Source: Candidatus Thiomargarita nelsonii (GTDB lineage: Bacteria > Pseudomonadota > Gammaproteobacteria > Beggiatoales > Beggiatoaceae). From it: 39,521 bases of DNA. The position numbers and the translations under genes were made by a program. Below the pieces are notes generated by a model. It searched no databases and was not told where the DNA came from. It saw nothing but the letters and a program-made list of their open reading frames with translations. This document shows positions 1 through 7,143 of this stretch, piece after piece (positions within the stretch are counted from its first letter, which is position 1; the number at the start of each line of letters is the position of its first letter). The DNA lies in assembly GCA_000785145.2 (NCBI GenBank), contig JSZA02000057.1:1-39521 (forward strand). The letters are read 5' to 3'.

Positions 1-894
1 CTCAGCTAATATTTGAATACCAGTGGCGACACGATTTTTTTTCATCATCAACATATTTTGAGAAATGTCAATCACGCCATCCAACTCACGTAAGTGTTCT
101 AAACCGACGGCTAAATCTTCAGGCGATTGATCATCGATCTCAAAATTAATTAAAGCAATGGATTCATCATTATGCGTCGAATAGTCAAAGACTAAACTCC
201 TTAGTATATTACTAATATTAGGAAATCGCTTACTGCCAAACCCATGCCCATGATTTTTTAATCGCAAGCTTGCATAATTGAATTCAGGCGACAAATGTTT
301 GATTATTGCGGCACCTGTAGGCGTGACACGTTCTCCCTTTATATTATCTGAATAAACAGGATATCCAGATAATATAGAGATGACAGCCGGTGCAGGTATT
401 GGGAGCATTCCGTGAGCAGAATTCACCAAGCCTTTTCCTAAAGGCAATTCACCAATAGACCAACTTTTCACAGAGAGATTGCTAATCAGAAATGCGGCTG
501 AAACAATATCAATAATAGAATCCCAAGCACCCACTTCATGGAAAGCAACCTTATCGACAGAAGTCCCATGAACTTCGGCTTCTGCCAAGGCTAATATCCG
601 AAATATTTCAATACTTCGTTCAGTCGTTTCAGTGGATAATTTGGCTTTCAATATCCTATTTTGAATATTTGGAAAATGTGCCTGATGTTCATCTTTAAAG
701 CCATCGACATGAAAACGCTTTCCTGTCAATATTCCATCGGTATAAGGTTTGACAGCTATTTCGATTTCTTTCGGAATATCAAGCTTCTTAATCGTGCTAT
801 ACAGTGCATTTTCCATATGAGGAAAAGCATCTATAATACTACTAACAAACATGTCTCCAGCGATTCCACCAACCGGATCAAGATGTATGTGCAT
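1..894 (-). CDS. larC: LarC-type nickel insertion protein (partial, C-terminus outside window)
   Basis: I translated the minus strand from the ATG at 894 to the window edge and found 298 uninterrupted codons. The N-terminus MHIHLDPVGGIAGDMF and the later HEVGAWDSIIDIVSA and GERVTPTGAA segments are hallmarks of the LarC/DUF111 family. LarC (pyridinium-3,5-bisthiocarboxylic acid mononucleotide nickel chelatase) puts nickel into the pincer cofactor used by lactate racemase and other LarA-type enzymes, in the cytoplasm. Full-length members are about 400 residues, so roughly the last quarter lies beyond position 1. No larB or larE is visible, and the gene upstream on the same strand (1024-1776) is unrelated. 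No strong ribosome binding site precedes the ATG, but the start fits the family N-terminus exactly. The family call is secure; the cofactor role is known from other bacteria only. Confidence 0.93.
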   Translation of the reverse strand, partial: MHIHLDPVGGIAGDMFVSSIIDAFPHMENALYSTIKKLDIPKEIEIAVKPYTDGILTGKRFHVDGFKDEHQAHFPNIQNRILKAKLSTETTERSIEIFRILALAEAEVHGTSVDKVAFHEVGAWDSIIDIVSAAFLISNLSVKSWSIGELPLGKGLVNSAHGMLPIPAPAVISILSGYPVYSDNIKGERVTPTGAAIIKHLSPEFNYASLRLKNHGHGFGSKRFPNISNILRSLVFDYSTHNDESIALINFEIDDQSPEDLAVGLEHLRELDGVIDISQNMLMMKKNRVATGIQILAE

Positions 895-920
895 AAATTT
901 AATCCAGAGTCCAAGATTGT

Positions 921-995
921 TGTTTCGGGAATGAGGTACGATTTCCCGAAACTCTACGCGGTATCGGGAAATCCGCGCAGCGAAATTCCCGATAC
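921..995. repeat. Two adjacent imperfect palindromes of the TTTCGGGAA family
   Basis: Between larC and the next gene lie two hairpins: TTTCGGGAAT...ATTTCCCGAAA (about 923-951) and GTATCGGGAA...TTCCCGATAC (961-995). They belong to the dispersed palindrome family seen three times at 16487-16632 and again at 26376-26415. They could act as transcript hairpins between the two genes. Confidence 0.8.
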
Positions 996-1023
996 AATTC
1001 AATTGGCGAAGGTATTGGTTAAC

Positions 1024-1776
1024 CTAATAAAAGACTTTATTTTTTTTAAACAACTTCATAGTAGAGACTTTAAAGGGCTTGATAATAGGGGAAAGCTTTT
1101 TGAGCGTTTCTATCGTTAAGGTTTCTTTAGAAAAAAAGATACCAGCGATAACACTTTTCTTACCCACAAGATATCGTCCGCCAAAACCAAAAACAGTTTT
1201 CACGTTATAATCCGCAACAAAATCTTGCATAGGAATGATCCTTCTATTCTGAGCATTTCGATCATTTTTGGCATCTTGCACCAAAAAAGTGCCAGTGATA
1301 TCCAATTGTGTTTGCGATTGTGTTTGTATACTGAATTTTTCATTGGGCATACTTATCCAGTCCAACCCTAATCCCAGTTGATTCAAAAGCCTAGAAACCA
1401 TAGGGATTGTATCTACAAATTCCGGCGAAACCAAAGGAATGCCTAAATGTCCTTGTGATTGCCGACGATCATTCCATTCTGGCTCGTTCCCACGAGTGCC
1501 TAGCAGAGAAAGAACAGGCGTCGTGCTTGTCAGCTCCGACTCAATATTCAATTGCCCCGCTAAATTTTTCACAAAATTTCGGTTAAATGTTGGCAGATCA
1601 TCATAAGGCACAGAGAGAAAAAGTCTTGCTAAAGCAAGTGACTCTTCAAATTCATCGTATATGACGTCGATGAATTTTTGTGCCACTTGTTCAACATTAT
1701 CAGATTTTTCAGCATAAGGTTGAACTTTTTTCCAAAGTTCTATCCAAGTGATCGCAGATATATTGGCAAATTTCAT
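1024..1776 (-). CDS. Conserved hypothetical protein, 250 residues
   Basis: I do not recognise a named family with certainty. The ATG at 1776 has a good ribosome binding site (AGAGGAAA, 6 bases upstream). The N-terminal half is mostly helical (MKFANISAITWIELWKKV) and acidic. The middle contains LGTRGNEPEWNDRRQSQGH followed by IPLVSPEFVDTIPMVSRLL. The C-terminal part (FGFGGRYLVGKKSVIAGIFF) alternates hydrophobic and polar residues and ends in a lysine-rich tail, like a GAF/PAS-type sensory beta sheet. There is no signal peptide or membrane segment. It is read in the same direction as larC but is separated from it by palindromes, so cotranscription is uncertain. A free-standing sensor-like domain is possible but unproven. 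Confidence 0.7.
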   Translation of the reverse strand: MKFANISAITWIELWKKVQPYAEKSDNVEQVAQKFIDVIYDEFEESLALARLFLSVPYDDLPTFNRNFVKNLAGQLNIESELTSTTPVLSLLGTRGNEPEWNDRRQSQGHLGIPLVSPEFVDTIPMVSRLLNQLGLGLDWISMPNEKFSIQTQSQTQLDITGTFLVQDAKNDRNAQNRRIIPMQDFVADYNVKTVFGFGGRYLVGKKSVIAGIFFSKETLTIETLKKLSPIIKPFKVSTMKLFKKNKVFY

Positions 1777-1792
1777 TATTTTTCCTCTAGTT

Positions 1793-1855
1793 AGGAATCC
1801 AAGATAAATCTTGGACTCCTAAACTTGTTGGAGTCCAAGATTTATCTTGGATCCT
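1793..1855. repeat. Twin palindrome, GGAGTCCAAGAT family
   Basis: Two copies of a palindromic unit (GGA(G)TCCAAGAT...ATCTTGGACTCC) face each other around a 10-base loop, so the whole 63 bases also form one long near-perfect inverted repeat. The same twin architecture occurs at 29874-29935. Single units are at 16702-16738 and 22045-22073. The stop codon of the neighbouring rhodanese remnant lies inside this element. Confidence 0.85.
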
Positions 1856-1985
1856 CTTCAATGGGTAATTTCGGGTATCTGGACCATTCATTCCAAGAAC
1901 CAAAATAAATTTTGAGTTTTTTGAAACCGGCTTTTTTTAAGCCAACATAAGTATTAGAAGCCCTAGCCCCTTTGAAGCATATCTA
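1842..1985 (-). pseudogene. C-terminal remnant of a thiosulfate sulfurtransferase (rhodanese)
   Basis: The minus strand encodes GARASNTYVGLKKAGFKKLK followed by IYFGSWNEWSRYPKLPIEED and then a stop inside the adjacent palindrome. This matches the extreme C-terminus of SseA-type sulfurtransferases, just after the catalytic cysteine loop (here CFKGAR). A TAG codon lies immediately upstream in frame and no further rhodanese sequence follows, so only about the last 45 residues remain. The remnant fits a deletion or insertion next to the palindrome. Confidence 0.75.
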
Positions 1986-2055
1986 TTTTGCACTTTTATA
2001 AATTGAGCTTATATTGTAATCAAAAAAAAAGGAATAAGGCAACTCCCAAAACATA

Positions 2056-2082
2056 AGGGCAACCACAAGGGATTGCCCCTAC
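2056..2082. repeat. Dispersed palindrome, GGGCAACCACAAGGG family
   Basis: An unpaired copy of the element GGGCAACC...GGATTGCCCCTAC. Other copies are at 21433-21460 and 21491-21518 (inverted pair), 32311-32337, and 39430-39456 with 39470-39496 (inverted pair). Confidence 0.8.
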
Positions 2083-2112
2083 ATGCAAATATTATTTTTT
2101 TGACATTTGGTG

Positions 2113-2147
2113 AAAAATCCTATTTCTTTAAGAAATAGGATTTTTTT
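2113..2147 (-). terminator. Intrinsic terminator overlapping the hisG stop codon
   Basis: A perfect 15-bp stem (AAAAATCCTATTTCT / AGAAATAGGATTTTT) encloses the loop TTA, which is the hisG stop codon on the minus strand. It has A and T tracts on both sides and would work for transcripts in either direction. A close relative stands at 30824-30860. Confidence 0.8.
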
Positions 2148-2769
2148 GACGTTCAACAGCCACTTGCAATTGTTGAATCAGAGATTTAACTTGCGCGTGT
2201 TTCATTTTCATCGCCGCCTTGTTGACGATTAAACGTGAACTGATGTCAGCAATAGGTTCTAATGGTGCTAAGCCATTGGCACGTAAGGTATTTCCTGTAT
2301 CCACCACATCCACAATGCGATCTGCTAAGCCGACTAATGGGGCTAATTCCATGGAGCCATACAATTTAATGACTTCCACTTGTTCCCCTTTTTCAGCGTA
2401 GTAGCTTTGAGTCGTTTTAACATATTTGGTGGCAATACGATAGCGTCTGCGGAGTGGTGGCGCGTTTTTTGGTCCTGCAACCATTAAGCGGCAACGGGCA
2501 ATTTGTAAATCGACAGGCTCATATAATCCATTGCCTCCATGTTCCAGTAACACATCTTTGCCCGCCACGCCGACATCGGCTGCTCCATATTCTACATAAG
2601 TTGGCACATCTGTGGCGCGAATAATCACCAATTTCACATCATCGTGGTTAGTATCCAGAATGAGTTTGCGTGACGTTTCAGGATCATCAATGGGCTCAAT
2701 GCCCGCCTGCGCTAACAAGGGTAAGGTTTCTTTGAAAATCCGACCTTTAGAGAGTGCAATTTTTAACAT
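2128..2769 (-). CDS. hisG: ATP phosphoribosyltransferase, short form (HisG)
   Basis: HisG joins ATP and PRPP to give phosphoribosyl-ATP, the first step of histidine synthesis. The 213-residue product has the family start MLKIALSKGRIFKETLPLL, the RATDVPTYVEYGAADVGVAG region, and the PRPP-binding stretch DRIVDVVDTGNTLRANGL. The length is that of the short form, which lacks the C-terminal regulatory domain and needs HisZ as partner; hisZ is not in this window. It follows murA with a 12-base gap on the same strand, so ibaG-murA-hisG read as one operon. The C-terminus and stop lie inside a terminator hairpin, which marks the operon end. Confidence 0.97.
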   Translation of the reverse strand: MLKIALSKGRIFKETLPLLAQAGIEPIDDPETSRKLILDTNHDDVKLVIIRATDVPTYVEYGAADVGVAGKDVLLEHGGNGLYEPVDLQIARCRLMVAGPKNAPPLRRRYRIATKYVKTTQSYYAEKGEQVEVIKLYGSMELAPLVGLADRIVDVVDTGNTLRANGLAPLEPIADISSRLIVNKAAMKMKHAQVKSLIQQLQVAVERQKNPIS

Positions 2770-2781
2770 TTTTTTTTTATT

Positions 2782-4038
2782 CTATTCCGAGACACGGCGA
2801 ATTTGTGCCCCTAATTGGGTGAGTTTTTCTTCAATTCGTTCATAACCTCGGTCAAGGTGATAAAGACGATCTATTAAGGTATCGCCTTCTGCCACTAAAC
2901 CGGCTAATACTAATCCCGCTGAAGCACGTAAATCTGTCGCCATCACAGGTGCCGCTTGCAATCGCTCAACGCCTTTGACGATAGCGGTATTGCCTTCTAG
3001 GCGAATATTAGCCCCCATACGTTGCAATTCTGATGCATGCATAAAGCGGTTTTCAAAAATGTTTTCGGTCAACATGCCCACACCATCGGCAATCGCATTC
3101 ATGGCTGTCAATTGTGCTTGCATATCGGTCGGAAAAGCTGGATAGGGGGCAGTATATATATCTATGGCGCGAGGTCGCCGCCCTTGCATGTCCAATTCTA
3201 TCCAATCATCTCCTCTGCTAATGGTTGCGCCCGCTTCCAGCAATTTCAGTAACACTGCATCGAGTAAACTGGCATCGGTGTTTTTAACTTTAACCCGTCC
3301 ACCCGTCATCGCTGCCGCCACTAAATAGGTGCCCGTTTCAATGCGATCAGGTAAAACCTGGTGGCGAGCACCATATAATTTATCGACTCCTTGAATGCGT
3401 ATGGTGCTGCTACCTGCCCCTTCAATACGTGCTCCCATGCGGTTTAAAAATTTAGCGAGATCGACGACTTCTGGCTCACGCGCAGCATTTTCAATCACGG
3501 TGACACCGTCGGCTAAGCTTGCCGCCATCATCAGATTTTCGGTACCTGTGACGGTGATTAAATCCATACATAAAGTTGTACCATGTAAGCGTTTAGCTTG
3601 GGCTGTGATATAACCGCCTTCAACACGAATATCAGCCCCCATGGCTGCTAAAGCTTGGGTGTGTAAATTGACGGGGCGTGCTCCAATGGCACATCCCCCT
3701 GGCAGTGAGACATGCGCCTTTCCAAAACGGGCTAATAATGGTCCTAAAACTAAAACGGAAGCCCGCATGGTTTTAACCATTTCATAAGGGGCGGTAAAAT
3801 CATGGATATTGCTATTATTAGCTTCAATTTTTTCATCATCTACGGTAAAATTGCCCCCCATCTCTCCTAGCAAGTTCATCATGGTGGTAATATCTCGTAA
3901 ATCGGGCACATTGCTAATGTAGGAGGGAGTGTCAGCCAATAAAGTCGCTGCGAGTATGGGTAAAGCCGCATTTTTAGCACCAGAAATGCGTACTTCTCCA
4001 TTGAGTGTTTTTCCACCTGTAATCAGTAACTTATCCAT
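2782..4038 (-). CDS. murA: UDP-N-acetylglucosamine 1-carboxyvinyltransferase (MurA)
   Basis: MurA transfers enolpyruvate from PEP to UDP-GlcNAc, the first committed step of peptidoglycan synthesis, in the cytoplasm. The 418 residues match the usual length. Visible landmarks are the substrate-binding K22-N23 in RISGAKNAALPILAATLL, the fosfomycin-reactive Cys116 in LPGGCAIGARPV, and DMQAQLTAMNAIADG with the catalytic Asp in the second domain. Cys is retained, so fosfomycin sensitivity is expected. The start overlaps the end of ibaG by 8 bases, which implies translational coupling. The intact gene and normal context make this a housekeeping copy. Confidence 0.98.
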   Translation of the reverse strand: MDKLLITGGKTLNGEVRISGAKNAALPILAATLLADTPSYISNVPDLRDITTMMNLLGEMGGNFTVDDEKIEANNSNIHDFTAPYEMVKTMRASVLVLGPLLARFGKAHVSLPGGCAIGARPVNLHTQALAAMGADIRVEGGYITAQAKRLHGTTLCMDLITVTGTENLMMAASLADGVTVIENAAREPEVVDLAKFLNRMGARIEGAGSSTIRIQGVDKLYGARHQVLPDRIETGTYLVAAAMTGGRVKVKNTDASLLDAVLLKLLEAGATISRGDDWIELDMQGRRPRAIDIYTAPYPAFPTDMQAQLTAMNAIADGVGMLTENIFENRFMHASELQRMGANIRLEGNTAIVKGVERLQAAPVMATDLRASAGLVLAGLVAEGDTLIDRLYHLDRGYERIEEKLTQLGAQIRRVSE

Positions 4039-4282
4039 TTTTGCGTGTCTGTTCCCATTCTTGTGGGGTGTAGGTTTTGAGAGAGAGGGCGTGGATCGCG
4101 TTTGATTGTATGCTATCGCCTAGTGCTCCATAGACCATTTGATGTTGTTTTACGGTGCTTTTGTTGGCAAAGTCTTCATAAATAACGATGGCTTCAAAAT
4201 GGGTATTATCATCGCTTTTGATTTCCGCTTGTGCGCCGGCTAGGGCGGTTTCTATTAGTGTTTTGACTTGTTTTGGTTGCAT
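4031..4282 (-). CDS. ibaG: BolA-family protein IbaG
   Basis: The 83-residue protein has the BolA/IbaG fold signature: an N-terminal helix (PKQVKTLIETALAGAQ), then HFEAIVIYEDFANKSTVKQH with the conserved central motif and the His that can bind an iron-sulfur cluster with a monothiol glutaredoxin, and the end VYGALGDSIQSNAIHALSLK. IbaG is linked to iron-sulfur handling and acid or envelope stress. Its place just upstream of murA is the usual gammaproteobacterial arrangement. A promoter-like pair lies directly upstream. Confidence 0.94.
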   Translation of the reverse strand: MQPKQVKTLIETALAGAQAEIKSDDNTHFEAIVIYEDFANKSTVKQHQMVYGALGDSIQSNAIHALSLKTYTPQEWEQTRKNG

Positions 4283-4304
4283 GTTGATTCATTTCAAATT
4301 TGTT

Positions 4305-4332
4305 ATTATATCTTAATAATTGATAACTACAA
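4305..4332 (-). promoter_or_regulatory. Putative promoter of ibaG-murA-hisG
   Basis: On the minus strand a perfect -10 box TATAAT (4305-4310) stands 16 bases from TTGTAG (4327-4332), a weak -35 box. The expected start is about 15-20 bases upstream of the ibaG ATG at 4282. The -35 half falls inside the first copy of the adjacent ATAACTACA repeat, so the repeat may have supplied part of the promoter. Confidence 0.4.
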
Positions 4333-4611
4333 GGCTCGTAGGTAAGCATGGATAAGTCAAAACAAAAAAAAACAATAACTACAGGGATTAGTTTTTAGAA
4401 GGGATAAGTCAAAACAAAAAAACAATAACTACACGGATTGCTTTTAAGAAGGGATAAGTCAAAACAAAATATTTGAAACAGAAGTTAATAAAAACGGGGT
4501 TTGAGCATTTGGAGGGCTATTTGAGTTTAAGGCTCTAATAAAAACAAAACTTTGCGTCATTTGCGATTTTGTTTTGACTTATCCTTTTTTAAATATAATC
4601 CTTGTAGTTAT
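4323..4611. repeat. AT-rich repeat: three direct copies and one inverted copy
   Basis: The module ATAACTACA, 18 variable bases, GGATAAGTCAAAACAAAA starts at 4323, 4375 and 4425 (periods 52 and 50). A fourth copy is inverted, with GTTTTGACTTATCC at 4571-4584 and TGTAGTTAT at 4603-4611. In every copy the two conserved blocks start 27 bases apart. No ORF of note lies inside. The inverted copy truncates the DUF5615 toxin gene next to it. Confidence 0.85.
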
Positions 4612-4675
4612 TTAAGGTTTTGACCGTTTTCAGCTTAGGTGCCATATTTTCATCGAGCAAAAAGCGAACCTTCAT
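4589..4675 (-). pseudogene. Truncated DUF5615-type PIN-like toxin
   Basis: The ATG at 4675 overlaps the stop of the DUF433 gene (ATGA), the normal arrangement for DUF433-DUF5615 pairs. The reading frame gives MKVRFLLDENMAPKL, the typical N-terminus of DUF5615/Mut7-C-like PIN nucleases including the first catalytic Asp. After about 20 codons it runs into the inverted ATAACTACA repeat and stops. The rest of the toxin (about 80-90 residues expected) is missing, so no active nuclease can be made. Confidence 0.75.
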
Positions 4676-4974
4676 GGTGACCTCTGTACACGTTCTCTAA
4701 GGCGGTGCATCATAGAATTAGTCCGTGCGGTTTGATACTGCCGTTCCCGCCAAGCTTTGAGCTGTGTTATATAAGCATCTATCTGGGCTTGGTTGTGCAA
4801 ATAATAGGCAATCGTTGCATAAAGGACTTCTAATTTTAATCCCGGAAATTCACTAGCGATTTGTTCGGGGCTGTATCCTTGATGGTAGTAGTTTACCACG
4901 TCATCTATCCAGATACGATGTCCTTTGAGACGAATTTCATCCTCAAAAAAATAAAAGTAATCCTCAAATTGCAT
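4672..4974 (-). CDS. DUF433 protein (antitoxin-like)
   Basis: The core IRLKGHRIWIDDVVNYYHQG followed by YSPEQIASEFPGLKLEVLYATI is the DUF433 helix-turn-helix pattern found in antitoxins paired with DUF5615 nucleases. The protein has 100 residues. The C-terminal tail (AWRERQYQTARTNSMMHRLR) is basic and longer than the core domain, as in partner-binding tails. Its toxin partner directly downstream is truncated, so this is an orphan antitoxin kept after loss of the toxin. DNA binding and toxin neutralisation are known of such pairs only by inference. Confidence 0.75.
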   Translation of the reverse strand: MQFEDYFYFFEDEIRLKGHRIWIDDVVNYYHQGYSPEQIASEFPGLKLEVLYATIAYYLHNQAQIDAYITQLKAWRERQYQTARTNSMMHRLRERVQRSP

Positions 4975-5059
4975 GGTTTTTTACCTTCTATTTTAAAAAA
5001 TCGGATTTCTCATTACTTTAAACTCTTTGGACGGCGTTTTTGTTGTCGGTGTGGTGAGT

Positions 5060-5130
5060 ACATCTAATGTAGGACAACGAATAAAAACCTTCAAAGCAAA
5101 ATATTCGTTGTCATCCATTAGTTGTACTAA
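5060..5130. repeat. Imperfect inverted repeat between the DUF433 and LRR genes
   Basis: The arms run from GTACATCTAATG and ACAACGAATA on the left to TATTCGTTGT and CATTAGTTGTAC on the right, around a loop of about 18 bases. The inner 10 bp pair perfectly. It lies downstream of the LRR gene and may serve as its transcript end. A related end sequence, GTGAGTACAACTAATG, closes the window at 39506-39521. Confidence 0.6.
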
Positions 5131-5146
5131 ATCTAGCATCGAGGCA

Positions 5147-6659
5147 TCACTCTGCCGTCGCAGAATCTATCAAGCTCCAATGGAAAGTACTTTGACCATT
5201 TAAGTCAATATCTTCTAAGCCATAATAATAGGTGACTCCCGTTTCGACATCGGCATCTCTATAAGAATAGACGCTAAAGTCGCCTTGGGCTGGCATGAGT
5301 TGTTCTGTTAGTCTTATGACTGTTGAATAATCTCCATATTTCCAGCCTTCACCAGTGGCTCGCCATAGATGAAATCCGGCATTATCAAGCTCAGTAGTGG
5401 TTTGCCATTCCACAATGATCTCATTTTCTAATGCCGTCGCTGTGAATTCGGTTAGGGTGACGAGTGTGGTGTCATCATCGGTAATAGTGATGGTGGCATG
5501 GTCTAAATTTTCTCCACTAATCGGATCAGTTAGGGTGATTGTGAAAGTTTCAGTACCTTCAGAATCGCCGTCATCGGTAATCGCTATTGTGAAGGTTTTG
5601 TCAGCTAAGTCACCATCTCCCCAAGATAATGTCCCTGTGGTTTGGGTGTAGTCGCTGCCGGCTGTGGCAGTGCCGTTGCTGGTGGCGTAGTTTGCTGATA
5701 TGGCTCCGTTATTGGCGCGGGTGACGGTAATGGTTGTGGTGCCATCTCCTTCATTGACATTGTAATTAGTCGCTGAAAATTGTAATGAACTACAGTATGA
5801 AGGTGACACTTGATTACGCCAATCAGGGTAATTTTGATCAAGCCAAGTAATAAAGTCAGCCTCATAAACACTATCAGTATTAATTAGGTTGTTGTTTTGT
5901 AATCTTAGACCATTTGGCTGCGAATCCAGATTCGTCAAATTCATCAACTCTGATGGGATTTTTCCGCAGAGTTGGTTGGATTTCAGAAAGAGACTCGTTA
6001 AACTGCTCAATTGAGCCAGTTCCGGTGGGATAGGACCGCTGAGTTGGTTGTTCTGCAGCTCGAGCCCCCTCAAACTGTTCAATTGACCCAATTCTGGTGG
6101 AATAGTACCACTGAGTTGGTTGTTCCGCAGAAAGAGGATCAGCAAATTGCTCAACTGACCCAGTTCCGGTGGGATACTACCGCTGAGTTGGTTGTTATTC
6201 AGAATGAGCCCCATCAAACTGCTCAACTGACCCAGTTCTGGTGGGATATTACCGCTGAATTGGTTGGAACTCAGAGTGAGATATTGTAAACTGCTCAACT
6301 GACCCAGTTCCGGTGGGATACTACCGCTGAGTTGGTTGGCTCTCAGAGAGAGCGATTCCAAATTGCTCAACTGACCTAGTTCCGGTGGGATAGTACCGCT
6401 GAGTTGGTTGGAATACAGATCGATCTTCGATACATGTCCACTACTACATGTCACTCCATACCAACCACAAGGCGTATTCGTCACATTCCAGCCCGTGTGA
6501 TCTGTCCAATTATCACCACCCCGTACTATTATAAAGAGTAACAAGAACTTCACACTCAATAGTTGGAATTGGCGTAACAGCCGCGCAATCAGTTGCAGCT
6601 TGCGCCAAAGGTGACATTAAAAACAATACTAACAAACCAAAATAAGGTTTTTTCAACAT
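5147..6659 (-). pseudogene. Secreted LRR / Calx-beta protein with a +1 frameshift
   Basis: Translation from the ATG at 6659 (ribosome binding site AAGGAG) gives the signal peptide MLKKPYFGLLVLFLMSPLAQ, then ...ECEVLVTLYNSTG and a stop. The next frame resumes at GGDNWTDHTGWNVTN and runs 470 codons. One extra G in the GGGG run near 6527-6530 explains the break: removing it restores the usual LYNSTGGDNWT junction of bacterial plant-type LRR proteins. Domains in order are a cysteine-bearing LRR cap (NTPCGWYGVTC), about eight 24-residue LRRs with the LSGxIPPELGQLS consensus, a Calx-beta domain (YNVNEGDGTTTITVTRANNG), and a C-terminal fibronectin-like domain ending in DSATAE. It is probably exported and adhesive or partner-binding. 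It could be a true pseudogene, a phase-variable gene, or a sequencing error. Confidence 0.85.
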
Positions 6660-6690
6660 TGATAATCTCCTTAATTGAAGAAAAAAATTG

Positions 6691-6719
6691 AGTATATTAC
6701 AATCTTTTGTTAATTTCAA
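6691..6719 (-). promoter_or_regulatory. Putative sigma-70 promoter of the LRR gene
   Basis: On the minus strand TTGAAA (6714-6719) and TATACT (6691-6696) are separated by exactly 17 bases, each one mismatch from consensus. Transcription would start near 6684, giving a 25-base leader with AAGGAG before the ATG at 6659. This supports the upstream start over the frameshifted internal ATG. Confidence 0.65.
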
Positions 6720-6900
6720 ATTAATAATTGAACATCAAGGTTTAAATCCCAAGGGAACGCCAAAGCGATGACACCCTTTGATTTAAGTATGACCGCCCTC
6801 ATTAAAAAATGCAACACTATTTATAATGAAATTTTCAAAATTAAATAAAATCATGATTTTAATTTTTTTTGCCGGTTTTTCATAATGGGTTTAGCCTTTG

Positions 6901-7089
6901 TCAATGATTAGGAGATATGAGCCGCACTCTAATGCCATCTGGCATAACGGGTTGATATTCAATAAGAAGTGTTTGTTTGTGACGTAACGCCGCTAAAATA
7001 GGTTGAATCAATTGACGAGGCAATTTTGGACGTAACAAGCGATCAATATCTGTGATTTCACTCCAATCTGGCTCATCTAAATGGGGCAT
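6901..7089 (-). pseudogene. Fragment of a WYL-domain regulator
   Basis: The 62-codon frame contains QPILAALRHKQTLLIEYQPV and ends RVRLISPNH. This matches the start of a WYL domain, where the consensus continues (I)EYQSM...RxISPH. Full WYL regulators are about 300 residues with an N-terminal winged helix. Here only the part around the domain start remains and the frame stops where the WYL core should continue. No partner piece is visible in the flanks. Confidence 0.5.
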
Positions 7090-7143
7090 TCTGCTACAAT
7101 ATAGTCATTTTCACCGGGGTATAGAATAACTTTTCTCATTTTT

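Noticed and set aside
4323..4470. Possible CRISPR array or replication iterons in the ATAACTACA repeats
   Set aside because: Only three direct copies, the spacer-like parts are AT-rich and similar to each other, one copy is inverted, and no cas, rep or partition gene is near.
5605..5871. Minus-strand 88-codon frame rich in Pro and Ala
   Set aside because: It lies wholly within the Calx-beta coding region in another frame and has no start signals.
6011..6289. Plus-strand 92-codon frame with a repeated LTQFRWD pattern
   Set aside because: It is the antisense shadow of the LRR repeats; the periodicity comes from the real gene on the minus strand.
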